Shown here: positions 7,925-13,937 of the stretch, piece by piece
How the letters are laid out: every line of letters begins with the position of its first letter
Position numbering within the stretch: the first letter of the stretch is position 1
Notes under the pieces: model-generated
The model's input: the letters and a program-made list of their open reading frames with translations, nothing else
The model's database searches: none
Told to the model about the DNA's origin: nothing
Assembly (NCBI GenBank): GCA_040081465.1
Contig: JBEBGL010000031.1
Span: 1 to 15,674, forward strand
Source of the DNA: UBA668 sp040081465
GTDB taxonomy: Bacteria; Actinomycetota; Acidimicrobiia; Acidimicrobiales; Ilumatobacteraceae
DNA: 15,674 nt
Direction of reading: 5' to 3'
Position numbers and translations under genes: made by a program

Positions 7925-8271
7925 TCGGAGAGATCCGCGATCAGGCCAAGCAGGTTGAGCGGTTGGCCGGCCGGGTTACGAATGGTGACTGTTCTGTCAT
8001 TCGATAGCGCTGACCTACGAATGCGTACCAAACTCGAGTACCCACCGCAGTCCATGAACGTAAGTCCACCAAGGTCGATGCTTATCGCCTTGTGTGTACC
8101 GGCAGTGCAGAAGTTGAAGAGTTCATCACGAGAAGCGATGTCCAGTTCGCCACTCACATGAATCACTCGCCGATCGCCCTGGCCAGACGCCTTGACCAGT
8201 AGCGCAGACCCAGGCAGCTCAGATCCAGAGATTGTCCGCCTGTCGAGCATCGTGCGCAGTTTGGAGACCAT
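7909..8271 (-). CDS. STAS-domain protein (anti-sigma-factor-antagonist-like)
   Basis: A single STAS domain of 120 residues, the fold of SpoIIAA/RsbV proteins that release sigma factors by binding anti-sigma kinases. The core is RRVIHVSGELDIASRDELF near 34-52, then KAISIDLGGLTFMDCGGYSSLV near 61-82, and ends with VTIRNPAGQPLNLLGLIADL. In classical antagonists the MDSSG loop carries the phosphorylated Ser; here it reads MDCGG with D74 kept and C75 in the Ser place, so normal phospho-switching is doubtful. ATG 8271 is preferred because a GAAGGGG ribosome-binding site lies 6 nt upstream; TTG 8286 and ATG 8250 are alternatives. It is divergent from the GAF-ANTAR pair. No anti-sigma kinase is in the window. 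Confidence 0.83.
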   Translation of the reverse strand: MVSKLRTMLDRRTISGSELPGSALLVKASGQGDRRVIHVSGELDIASRDELFNFCTAGTHKAISIDLGGLTFMDCGGYSSLVRIRRSALSNDRTVTIRNPAGQPLNLLGLIADLSDYSRS

Positions 8272-8277
8272 CGGACG

Positions 8278-8284
8278 CCCCTTC
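8278..8284 (-). promoter_or_regulatory. Ribosome-binding site deciding the STAS gene start
   Basis: GAAGGGG on the minus strand lies 6 nt before ATG 8271. It supports that start over the in-frame TTG 8286 and ATG 8250. Confidence 0.6.
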
Positions 8285-8322
8285 AAGTGGGGCGCTACCG
8301 AGGTCTTGGGTGGCGCAAACGT

Positions 8323-8337
8323 GGACGACTGTCGTCC
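8323..8337. repeat. Perfect short inverted repeat between the STAS and GAF-ANTAR genes
   Basis: GGACGA, 3-nt centre CTG, then TCGTCC. It lies in the divergent intergenic region and could be an operator or a small RNA hairpin. There is no T-tract, so it is not a terminator. The function is inferred from position only. Confidence 0.45.
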
Positions 8338-8349
8338 GTGTCCCGAACA

Positions 8350-8376
8350 GTACCGGCTATTGCTACCTACTGGTAC
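8350..8376. repeat. Inverted repeat overlapping a -10 candidate in the GAF-ANTAR leader region
   Basis: GTACCGG and CTGGTAC are separated by 13 nt and pair over 7 bp with one G-U/mismatch position. Arm centres are about 20 bp apart, two helical turns, as for a dimeric repressor. The right arm overlaps TACAGT (8374-8379), a possible -10 for the GAF-ANTAR transcript. The regulator is unknown. Confidence 0.4.
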
Positions 8377-8449
8377 AGTTTGTTTGTCAACCGTTCGTCA
8401 CCGTTCCGGTCTGGTCCCCGCCGTTCGCTCGTTGGTGAGAGAGGAACGC

Positions 8450-8497
8450 ATGCGCGCAGGACTGTCCCACCACCCCATTCACGGCTTCGCCATTTGA
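8450..8497 (+). CDS. Possible 15-codon leader mini-ORF before the GAF-ANTAR pair
   Basis: ATG 8450 follows a good GAGAGGA site (8439-8445) by 4 nt and encodes MRAGLSHHPIHGFAI, ending at TGA 8495-8497. Its stop overlaps the probable TTG start of the first GAF-ANTAR gene in the sequence TTGA, an arrangement that allows termination-reinitiation coupling. The peptide has no recognisable domain. Alternatives are that the mini-ORF is the real N-terminus joined to the downstream frame by a -1 shift, natural or from a sequencing error, or that it is not translated at all. The Shine-Dalgarno match is among the best in the window, which is the reason for listing it. Confidence 0.4.
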   Translation: MRAGLSHHPIHGFAI

Positions 8498-9204
8498 ACG
8501 CCCGGTCGAACCGCATAGCGATCGCGTTTGCCCGACAAGCCACTCGATCCGGCACATCGGGGCTGTGCACGGCTTGCGTCGAAGTTCTCGATGTCACAGG
8601 CGCTGGAATCACAATCATGGGTGGTGACCACGCCGGACCGATCTGCGTATCGAACCCCCGTGTCGCCGCGCTCGAAGACCTGCAATACACGATTGGCCAA
8701 GGGCCTTGCCGCGACGCGTTTCACACCGGGCGATCGGTGCACGCCCCATCCCTCAACGCCGAGGCATGGGGTCGCTGGCCTTCGTTCGTCGATCTAGCGC
8801 GGGTGTCCGACATCGGGGCGGTGTTTGCGTACCCGTTAGTCGTGCACGGTGCCAACGTCGGAGTTCTCACTCTGTATCAAAGCGACGAAGGCGACCTCAC
8901 GCAAGAGCAGAAGAGCGACAGCGTCGACCTTGCCGAGGTGCTCGCCGAAACAGTCCTGAGCCTGCAAGACGACGCACCGCCTGGAATGCTCGCTCCTGGC
9001 ATAGCCGACGCTGTGCAATATCGCGCAGAGATTTACCAAGCCGCAGGAATGACGTCGATCCAACTCTCAGTTCCGGTCGCCGAAGCATTAGTGCGCATAC
9101 GTGCCTACGCGTTCGCCAACGATCAGGCGGTAGCGGAAGTAGCGGCGCAGATCGTAAAGCGCGAACTTCAAATTCCAAACGACCGCTCTGAAGGATGGGA
9201 GTGA
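8494..9204 (+). CDS. GAF-ANTAR domain regulator (first of tandem pair)
   Basis: A predicted RNA-binding antiterminator with a sensor domain, about 236 residues from TTG 8494. The GAF domain covers roughly 10-150: ACVEVLDVTGAGITIM, then YTIGQGPCRDAFHTGRSVHAP, then FAYPLVVHGANVGVLTLY. The ANTAR three-helix domain covers about 165-225: EIYQAAGMTSIQLSVPVAEAL and RIRAYAFANDQAVAEVAAQIV. ANTAR proteins bind paired hexaloop hairpins in mRNA leaders to prevent termination. The start is uncertain: the frame is open to 8287, but the upstream 69 codons look non-coding. TTG 8494 is the last start before the domain and overlaps the stop of a mini-ORF with a good ribosome-binding site. The next GAF-ANTAR gene starts 3 bp after its stop, so the two form an operon. 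Confidence 0.85.
   Translation: MNARSNRIAIAFARQATRSGTSGLCTACVEVLDVTGAGITIMGGDHAGPICVSNPRVAALEDLQYTIGQGPCRDAFHTGRSVHAPSLNAEAWGRWPSFVDLARVSDIGAVFAYPLVVHGANVGVLTLYQSDEGDLTQEQKSDSVDLAEVLAETVLSLQDDAPPGMLAPGIADAVQYRAEIYQAAGMTSIQLSVPVAEALVRIRAYAFANDQAVAEVAAQIVKRELQIPNDRSEGWE
9197..9201 (+). promoter_or_regulatory. Ribosome-binding site of second GAF-ANTAR gene
   Basis: GGGAG lies 6 nt before ATG 9208, inside the last codons of the upstream gene, indicating translation from a shared mRNA. Confidence 0.65.
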
Positions 9205-9207
9205 GCT

Positions 9208-9954
9208 ATGTCTGACGATGCCCTGGGTCGCGCCGCAACGAAGCAAACACTGACCGCCACCACCTTCGTGGAAATCGTCGACACGCTGGTAGGCAACTTC
9301 GATGTCATTGAAGTGTTGACCGTTCTCACAGCACGATGTGTTGAACTGCTCGACGCCGCGGCCGCCGGGATCTTGCTCGCTGACAGCGACGGGCACCTGC
9401 GCGTCATCGGTGCATCTACCGAGCAGATCGGACTGCTGGAACTGTTTCAGATCCAGAACGATCGCGGTCCATGCCTTGACTGTTACCGAACAGGCGAGGT
9501 AGTCGTCCATTCCAATTTGAACGCGCGATCGCCTTGGACCGACTTTGCGGTTGAGAGCGTCCGCGCCGGGTACCCGTCGGTCTGCGCGGTGCCGCTGCGC
9601 CTGAAGGCACAGATCCTGGGCTGTCTCAACCTGTTCATGTCCGAAACCGTCGAACTATCTGCAACCGATCTCGCCCTGGCGCAGGCGCTCGCCGATGTGG
9701 CCAGCATCGCGATCATCCAAGACCAAGCAACACGCGACGCGGCAATCCGCGAGGGCCAACTGCAGTACGCGTTGAACAGTCGGATCACCATCGAGCAAGC
9801 CAAGGGAATGATCGCCGAGCGCTCGCAGACCGACATGGACAACGCGTTCGCGCTCTTACGTACGTACGCAAGAAGTCACAACCAACGTCTGACCGATGTC
9901 GCCGAAGGACTCGTTGCCGGCACTCTCAGCATCGACGTCTTGCTTAAGCATTGA
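9208..9954 (+). CDS. GAF-ANTAR domain regulator (second of tandem pair)
   Basis: A 248-residue paralogue of the preceding gene with a fuller N-terminus. The GAF domain covers about 18-170, with VDTLVGNFDVIEVLTVLTARC, AAAAGILLADSDG, NDRGPCLDCYRTGEVVVHSN, and VCAVPLRLKAQILGCLNLF. The C-terminal ANTAR domain is about 183-240, with ITIEQAKGMIAERSQTDMDN and LRTYARSHNQRLTDVAEGLV. Both GAF domains share GPC-x-D and TG-x-x-V spacing, so the pair probably arose by duplication and divergence. ATG 9208 has a GGGAG site 6 nt upstream. It probably acts in the cytosol on nascent mRNA; the signal bound by the GAF domain and the target transcript are unknown. Its stop lies 3 bp from the stop of the convergent esterase gene. 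Confidence 0.93.
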   Translation: MSDDALGRAATKQTLTATTFVEIVDTLVGNFDVIEVLTVLTARCVELLDAAAAGILLADSDGHLRVIGASTEQIGLLELFQIQNDRGPCLDCYRTGEVVVHSNLNARSPWTDFAVESVRAGYPSVCAVPLRLKAQILGCLNLFMSETVELSATDLALAQALADVASIAIIQDQATRDAAIREGQLQYALNSRITIEQAKGMIAERSQTDMDNAFALLRTYARSHNQRLTDVAEGLVAGTLSIDVLLKH

Positions 9955-9957
9955 CGG

Positions 9958-10938
9958 TCAGGCGTTTGGGTGGGCGAACAGCCAGTCGATGATGTCGGCG
10001 GCGAACGTGCTTTGCAGTCCCGGAATGTGCGGGCTGTCGGCCATCGTCCACAACTCGACCGCACCATCGACTGGGCAACCGGTGAACGCAGTCATGGTTG
10101 TCTCAACACCGTCCACATCGAGATTGAGGTCGATCGTGCCCAGCGTTTCGGTTGCTGTCGTGCAACCGTTGTAAGCCGACCACGTTGCGACGGTGGTTTC
10201 AGCGGAGGGATAAGTACCGATCGGTGTGACTCCACCCTCGTACGCGATGGTGCCGTCGTCGGTGCCGTGAATCTGCAAAACATTCACTGGCTCGCTCGGT
10301 GCGCACTTCGCGGAATCGAGGAAAGTTGCGCCGGCGAGGCTGACGATGCCTGCTATCCGGTCGGCGGCTTCACACGCCATGCGATACGACATGAAGCCGC
10401 CGTTCGAGTGGCCGACCAGAAAGATGCGAGCCGGGTCGACGTTGTACTTAGACGACACGTCGTCAATGATGAACGTGAGGTAGCCAACATCGTCGGTTGC
10501 GCCGTCCTGACAGCAGGCGTCTGTTGCATTCCAGGAGGTAATGCCGAGGCGATTTTGTGTGCCGTCGGGGTACACATAAAGAAAGCCGCGCGCTTCCGCC
10601 TGTGGCTGCATATTGAAGTAGAAGTTCTGAATGGCGCCCGTCACTCCGTAGCCGTGCAGCAAGATCACCAACGGTGCAGCGGTCGCGGCGTCGTACCCGC
10701 TTGGCACGAAAACCTCGAAGGGTCGATCATCGAAGTTCGGGGGAAGGGTTGGCGGAACAGTGGGCTGAACTGTCGTTGACGCGACTGTCGACTCGATGGT
10801 GGACTCCACCACCTCAGTCGTTGAGGAAACCGTAGATGACGATGTGGTCGGCGCGTCGGTGGTCTGGCTGGAACTGTCGTCGCTACACGCGGTTGTTAGG
10901 AGTGAGGCAGCGGTAAGAGCAACGAGAAGGCGGCGCAT
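9958..10938 (-). CDS. Secreted polyhydroxybutyrate-depolymerase/LpqC-like esterase lipoprotein
   Basis: An alpha/beta-hydrolase of 326 residues, exported and probably lipid-anchored. The signal peptide ends in TTAC (C18); the -3 residue is Thr, so the lipobox is slightly off-consensus. A Ser/Thr/Pro-rich linker runs from about 19 to 68. The catalytic domain shows the oxyanion segment LLHGYG near 94-99, a SWNATDACCQDG block typical of PHB-depolymerase/feruloyl-esterase (CE1) relatives, nucleophile S178 in GHSNGG, an acid in HGTDDGT (D227 or D228), and H304 in DSPHIPG. ATG 10938 has TAAAGT ending 6 nt upstream. The polymer or ester substrate cannot be told from sequence; PHB depolymerase is a family label. 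The gene is divergent from an arylamine N-acetyltransferase across 32 bp. Confidence 0.9.
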   Translation of the reverse strand: MRRLLVALTAASLLTTACSDDSSSQTTDAPTTSSSTVSSTTEVVESTIESTVASTTVQPTVPPTLPPNFDDRPFEVFVPSGYDAATAAPLVILLHGYGVTGAIQNFYFNMQPQAEARGFLYVYPDGTQNRLGITSWNATDACCQDGATDDVGYLTFIIDDVSSKYNVDPARIFLVGHSNGGFMSYRMACEAADRIAGIVSLAGATFLDSAKCAPSEPVNVLQIHGTDDGTIAYEGGVTPIGTYPSAETTVATWSAYNGCTTATETLGTIDLNLDVDGVETTMTAFTGCPVDGAVELWTMADSPHIPGLQSTFAADIIDWLFAHPNA

Positions 10939-10944
10939 CGGGTC

Positions 10945-10950
10945 ACTTTA
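10945..10950 (-). promoter_or_regulatory. Putative -10 box for leaderless esterase mRNA
   Basis: On the minus strand TAAAGT ends 6 nt before ATG 10938. It sits 8 bp from the oppositely oriented -10 box of the NAT gene. Confidence 0.55.
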
Positions 10951-10958
10951 CGTGGCAC

Positions 10959-10964
10959 TAACGT
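10959..10964 (+). promoter_or_regulatory. Putative -10 box for leaderless NAT mRNA
   Basis: TAACGT ends 6 nt before GTG 10971, supporting that start over the in-frame GTG 10980. Confidence 0.55.
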
Positions 10965-10970
10965 CAACTC

Positions 10971-11759
10971 GTGTTCGCGGTGGAGGGCTATCTACGACGA
11001 ATCGGTATCAATCATCCTTTAGGTGGACCCACGCTCGCTGTACTGAAGGAATTGCAGCTCGCTCACCTGATGCACGTGCCGTTCGAGAACCTGCATGCGT
11101 TTCATCGCCGGGGCGTGCGAACCGACATTGAGTGGTCGTACCCGAAGATTGTCGAGCAGCGGCGCGGTGGATGGTGCTTCGAGCTAAATGGCTGCTTCGG
11201 CGAGTTGCTGCGCCGTATCGGCTTCGCGGTTGACTACGTGTCGTGCCAGGTTTGGGAGGCCGAGCCGAAAGAGTGGGGTCCGACGAACGATCATCTCGCG
11301 CTGATCGTCCACCTCGAAGATCAGCGATGGTTCGTTGATGTCGGTTTCGGCGACTGCTGTATCCATCCGCTGCGTGTAATGGATGGAGAAACGCCCGCCG
11401 TGCCGCGCCGCGCACGGATCGATCTCGATGACGACGGCTTCACGCTCACAGAACTCATGCCGGATCCCGACGGAGTATCAGCATGGGAGCCGCAACTGCG
11501 CGTCGGCTTTGAGCCCAAGGAGATGCCGATGTTCGATACGCGCAGCACCTATCTACAAACCGAGCCAGGTCTCAGCTGGACTGAGAAGGCGTTTGCGACC
11601 AGAGCCCTCGACGCTGATGGTTCGCGGGTGACGTTGCGCATGGACGTACTGCGCCAACGCGAGGGCACGTCCGCTTTCCGCGACACACCGGTTACCCCCG
11701 AAGAGTGGAGTGAGTTGTTACTGCGGCACTTCTCACTCGTCGACGACAAGGCGCGGTGA
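10971..11759 (+). CDS. Arylamine N-acetyltransferase (NAT)
   Basis: A cytosolic enzyme that moves an acetyl (or other acyl) group from CoA to arylamines, hydrazines or hydroxylamines by a ping-pong mechanism. It has 262 residues, the usual bacterial NAT length. The Cys-His-Asp triad is complete: C69 in RRGGWCFELNG, H108 in TNDHLALIV and D123 in FVDVGFGD, matching the spacing of Salmonella NAT (C69, H107, D122). The N-terminal helical part includes VPFENLHAF near 36-44, also conserved. GTG 10971 is chosen because TAACGT lies 6 nt upstream. The gene overlaps the convergent HEAT-repeat gene by 27 bp. The family is sure; the natural substrate is not known. Confidence 0.95.
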   Translation: MFAVEGYLRRIGINHPLGGPTLAVLKELQLAHLMHVPFENLHAFHRRGVRTDIEWSYPKIVEQRRGGWCFELNGCFGELLRRIGFAVDYVSCQVWEAEPKEWGPTNDHLALIVHLEDQRWFVDVGFGDCCIHPLRVMDGETPAVPRRARIDLDDDGFTLTELMPDPDGVSAWEPQLRVGFEPKEMPMFDTRSTYLQTEPGLSWTEKAFATRALDADGSRVTLRMDVLRQREGTSAFRDTPVTPEEWSELLLRHFSLVDDKAR

Positions 11760-12341
11760 AACGTCTTCGGCTGCTTGGCGAACTTGCCAATCGCGGTCCT
11801 CTAACGCGGCCAGCAGCGCGGCGTCGACTTCGGGTCCGCTGAACGGCGCGAGTGCCAAAACTGCTCGACGACGAATCGCGGGCTTGTCAACGCAGCCCGC
11901 AAGAATCGCTGCCAGCCCGCGTTCGTCGCCGATTGCGCCGAGCGCGGCGACCGCTGCTTCCCGAACGAGTGGCTCCGTGGCGGCGGTGGCGAGCGAAACG
12001 AGCGTCGCGAACTCTTCCTCGCTGACGACTTCGTGTTCGCCGCACGCCCAAGCAGCAGCCTCGACCACGCTGTCGTTCGCGTCCGAGAGCAACGCGATCA
12101 ACGAAACGTCTCGTCGCTTGGCCGCAATGATGGCCGCCCTTCGGCGCACCGTGTGGTCCACATCGGTGAACGCCGCGGCGAGCTCGGCATCGGTGAGTTT
12201 GCCCATCCGTGTCAGCGCTCCAAGCGACAACTCGCGCAGCACGGGGTCGTCGGCCGACAGTGAATCGCGAGCCGTCGTCTCGTCACCGGCATGCCCCGAT
12301 TCGGCCACTCGCCGCCACGCATCGGTGTCGCTGTCGGTCAT
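11733..12341 (-). CDS. HEAT-repeat protein
   Basis: A soluble helical-repeat protein of 202 residues. At least four HEAT-like units occur: DDPVLRELSLGALTRMGKL, DVDHTVRRRAAIIAAKRRD, TEPLVREAAVAALGAIGDE and DKPAIRRRAVLALAPFSG, ending with DRDWQVRQAAEDVSPRL. Such arrays bind proteins or serve as scaffolds; PBS-lyase-type HEAT units also occur in lyases, but no catalytic feature is visible. ATG 12341 overlaps the stop of the upstream membrane-protein gene in ATGA, so the two are probably translationally coupled and functionally linked. The long open frame upstream of this ATG on the same strand is a shadow of the membrane protein and lacks protein-like content. The specific role is unknown. Confidence 0.85.
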   Translation of the reverse strand: MTDSDTDAWRRVAESGHAGDETTARDSLSADDPVLRELSLGALTRMGKLTDAELAAAFTDVDHTVRRRAAIIAAKRRDVSLIALLSDANDSVVEAAAWACGEHEVVSEEEFATLVSLATAATEPLVREAAVAALGAIGDERGLAAILAGCVDKPAIRRRAVLALAPFSGPEVDAALLAALEDRDWQVRQAAEDVSPRLVVDE

Positions 12342-12658
12342 TGCTTGAGCATGTCGGTGAGCGTGATCACGATCCAGGCGCCGCCAAATGCGATCACGGT
12401 CGCGGTCACCGCGGCGACGCAAATGGCCAAACCACTGCTCGCTGCGATTGCCCAAACTCGTCTCCACAACGGGGTGTGCTCGGCCAATGGCGCTTTCTGT
12501 TGAACGACCGGCACTTCGACCTGCAGTCGGCGCACGAAGCGGGCGCGTGCCGGATCGGTCGCTGCTCTGGCAGGCTTGCGCCATCCGGAAGCAATCAACG
12601 CCAGAATGGCGAGGCCGGCAATCCAACCGGCCGCGGTGGTGAGTTCGGTTACGTTCAC
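12338..12658 (-). CDS. Small membrane protein of unknown function, first gene of the HEAT-protein operon
   Basis: A 106-residue protein with two predicted membrane segments: about residues 8-25 (TTAAGWIAGLAILALIAS) and about 69-101, starting VWAIAASSGLAICVAAV. Between them is a basic, cytosolic-looking loop (RKPARAATDPARARFVRR) and a VEVPVVQQKAPLAEH stretch. I do not recognise a family. GTG 12658 is the best start; the frame stays open to 12868, but that part is antisense to the protease gene and not protein-like. A TACCAT box lies 10 nt upstream. The stop overlaps the HEAT gene's ATG by 4 bp (ATGA), so this is a two-gene operon. It could anchor the HEAT protein to the membrane; that is inference. 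Confidence 0.7.
   Translation of the reverse strand: MNVTELTTAAGWIAGLAILALIASGWRKPARAATDPARARFVRRLQVEVPVVQQKAPLAEHTPLWRRVWAIAASSGLAICVAAVTATVIAFGGAWIVITLTDMLKQ
12650..12655 (+). promoter_or_regulatory. -10 candidate for the PDZ/Lon-like protease gene
   Basis: TACGTT lies 19 nt before ATG 12675, leaving room for a short leader that carries the GGAG ribosome-binding site. It lies inside the first codons of the divergent membrane-protein gene. Confidence 0.35.
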
Positions 12659-12664
12659 TGAATT

Positions 12665-12668
12665 GGAG
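12665..12668 (+). promoter_or_regulatory. Ribosome-binding site of the PDZ/Lon-like protease gene
   Basis: GGAG lies 6 nt before ATG 12675 and directly abuts the alternative ATG 12669, so 12675 is preferred. Confidence 0.55.
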
Positions 12669-12674
12669 ATGGTA
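12669..12674 (-). promoter_or_regulatory. -10 candidate for the membrane/HEAT operon
   Basis: On the minus strand TACCAT lies 10 nt before GTG 12658. It overlaps the translation-start region of the divergent protease gene, so the two promoters would interlock. Confidence 0.35.
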
Positions 12675-13892
12675 ATGGAGCCTGTGTCGCAACTCGCTGC
12701 GCCCTCGCGCAAGCATCGCCTATGGGCTTTTCCGCTCGCTGGCCTGGGCGCGATCGCGGTCGTGGCCCCGTTAGTGGCGACCCTTGTCCCTAGCACGGCG
12801 TTCGTGGATAAGTCGCGCTGCACTGAGTTCGACACAACGTCTGACGTTTCGCCACCACCGTGCCTCATTGAGGTAGAGGAAGCCGTCGAGTTCGCGCTGG
12901 TGCCGGCCGATGCCGAACCGGTGCTTCCACGCCTTGATATTGCTGGCGTGCCTACTTACGAACCAGACGGCAACGTGTACTTCATCACTGTGCGTCAACC
13001 GCCGATCACGATGCTCGATTGGTTCGTGACACGCGAGAACAAGGCGGCACGCTTCTACAGCTATCGCGACAAGTACGGCGATCAGACAGAAGATCAGCTA
13101 ATCCAGAGTGGTCAGCGACAAATGCGCAGCGCGAAAGACAACGCCATGTACGTGGCGCTTAAGGCTGCCGGTTACGACGTCACAATCAAGCCGGGAGATG
13201 TGATCGTCGATTTCTTGCTTTGCCTCGTGGCGAACGAGGAAGGGACCGAGTGCTTGGAGTTCAGCCCTGCTGATGCGCTGCTTGATCCGGGCGACGTGCT
13301 GAAGAAAGTCGACGGTACCGACGTCACAATCATCGACGACCTTGCGCAGATTCTGTCCGGGGTCGAGGCCGGCGAAGTGATCGAGATCGAGTTTGAGCGC
13401 GGTGGTATTGCGATGGAAGGCGAGATCGAGACGATTCTTGCGCCGGGCGAAGATCCGCCGCGAACGATCATTGGGTTCCGTCCCATTGATACGACAACCG
13501 TTTCACTACCTTCAGGCTTGTCAGTGCTGTTCAAGACCGACTCGATTGGCGGTCCATCCGCTGGGCTCGCGTTCACGTTGGCGCTTATCGATGCGCTGAC
13601 GGAGGGTGATCTGACCGGCGGGCTCGATGTGGCAGTTACCGGAACGATCGATGTCGAAGGAAATGTCGGCGCAATCGGAGGACTGAACTCGAAGGCGTCC
13701 GCAGTGCAACAGGTGGGCGTGAAGTACATGCTCGTGCCGGTGAATCAGGGCGAGGGTGGAACCGACGGTATCGACCGCGCTCGCGAAGTAGTTGGCGACG
13801 ACGTCGAGATCATTCCTGTCGCGACGCTGCAGGAGGCACTCGACGCGCTCGTGCGCCTTGGCGGAGATCCGGTTTCTATCGCGCAGGGCTAG
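12675..13892 (+). CDS. Membrane-anchored PDZ-domain, Lon-like serine protease (YlbL-type)
   Basis: A 405-residue protein with an N-terminal basic segment and a single membrane anchor (about 17-38), then an extracytoplasmic part. A central PDZ domain covers about 165-255 (GDVLKKVDGTDVTIIDDLAQIL, then GEVIEIEFERGG). The C-terminal Lon-protease domain carries the Ser-Lys dyad: S295 in SIGGPSAGLAF and K340 in IGGLNSKASAV, 45 residues apart, close to the 43 of E. coli Lon. There is no AAA+ ATPase domain, so it should act on exported substrates without ATP, like YlbL of Bacillus and related actinobacterial proteins. ATG 12675 with GGAG 6 nt upstream is preferred; ATG 12669 is possible. It is divergent from the membrane/HEAT operon and followed by the DivIVA-like gene after 45 bp. 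Confidence 0.93.
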   Translation: MEPVSQLAAPSRKHRLWAFPLAGLGAIAVVAPLVATLVPSTAFVDKSRCTEFDTTSDVSPPPCLIEVEEAVEFALVPADAEPVLPRLDIAGVPTYEPDGNVYFITVRQPPITMLDWFVTRENKAARFYSYRDKYGDQTEDQLIQSGQRQMRSAKDNAMYVALKAAGYDVTIKPGDVIVDFLLCLVANEEGTECLEFSPADALLDPGDVLKKVDGTDVTIIDDLAQILSGVEAGEVIEIEFERGGIAMEGEIETILAPGEDPPRTIIGFRPIDTTTVSLPSGLSVLFKTDSIGGPSAGLAFTLALIDALTEGDLTGGLDVAVTGTIDVEGNVGAIGGLNSKASAVQQVGVKYMLVPVNQGEGGTDGIDRAREVVGDDVEIIPVATLQEALDALVRLGGDPVSIAQG

Positions 13893-13924
13893 TTCGGTGC
13901 CACCCTTTCTGGAGGCAACGCACC

Positions 13925-13930
13925 TACGAT
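13925..13930 (+). promoter_or_regulatory. Putative -10 box for leaderless DivIVA-like mRNA
   Basis: TACGAT ends 7 nt before ATG 13938. An upstream GTG at 13935 is in frame but only 4 nt from the box, so ATG is preferred. Confidence 0.5.
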
Positions 13931-13937
13931 TCGCGTG

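Noticed and set aside
8323..8376. ANTAR-target dual hexaloop motif
   Set aside because: The two hairpins have loops of 3 and 13 nt rather than 6-nt AxxGxx loops, so they do not fit the known ANTAR target.
8287..8493. Long upstream extension of the first GAF-ANTAR protein to GTG 8287
   Set aside because: The added 69 residues are Arg/Ser-rich without domain character and cross two inverted repeats and a probable promoter.
9970..10779. Long plus-strand open frame antisense to the esterase
   Set aside because: The opposing frame has a complete catalytic triad and lipoprotein signal; this frame has no recognisable domain and no ribosome-binding site or -10 box.
12342..12716. Extension of the HEAT-repeat protein to 12716
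   Set aside because: This Arg/His-rich frame is a shadow of the small membrane protein and protease start; ATG 12341 overlaps the upstream stop as in a normal operon.
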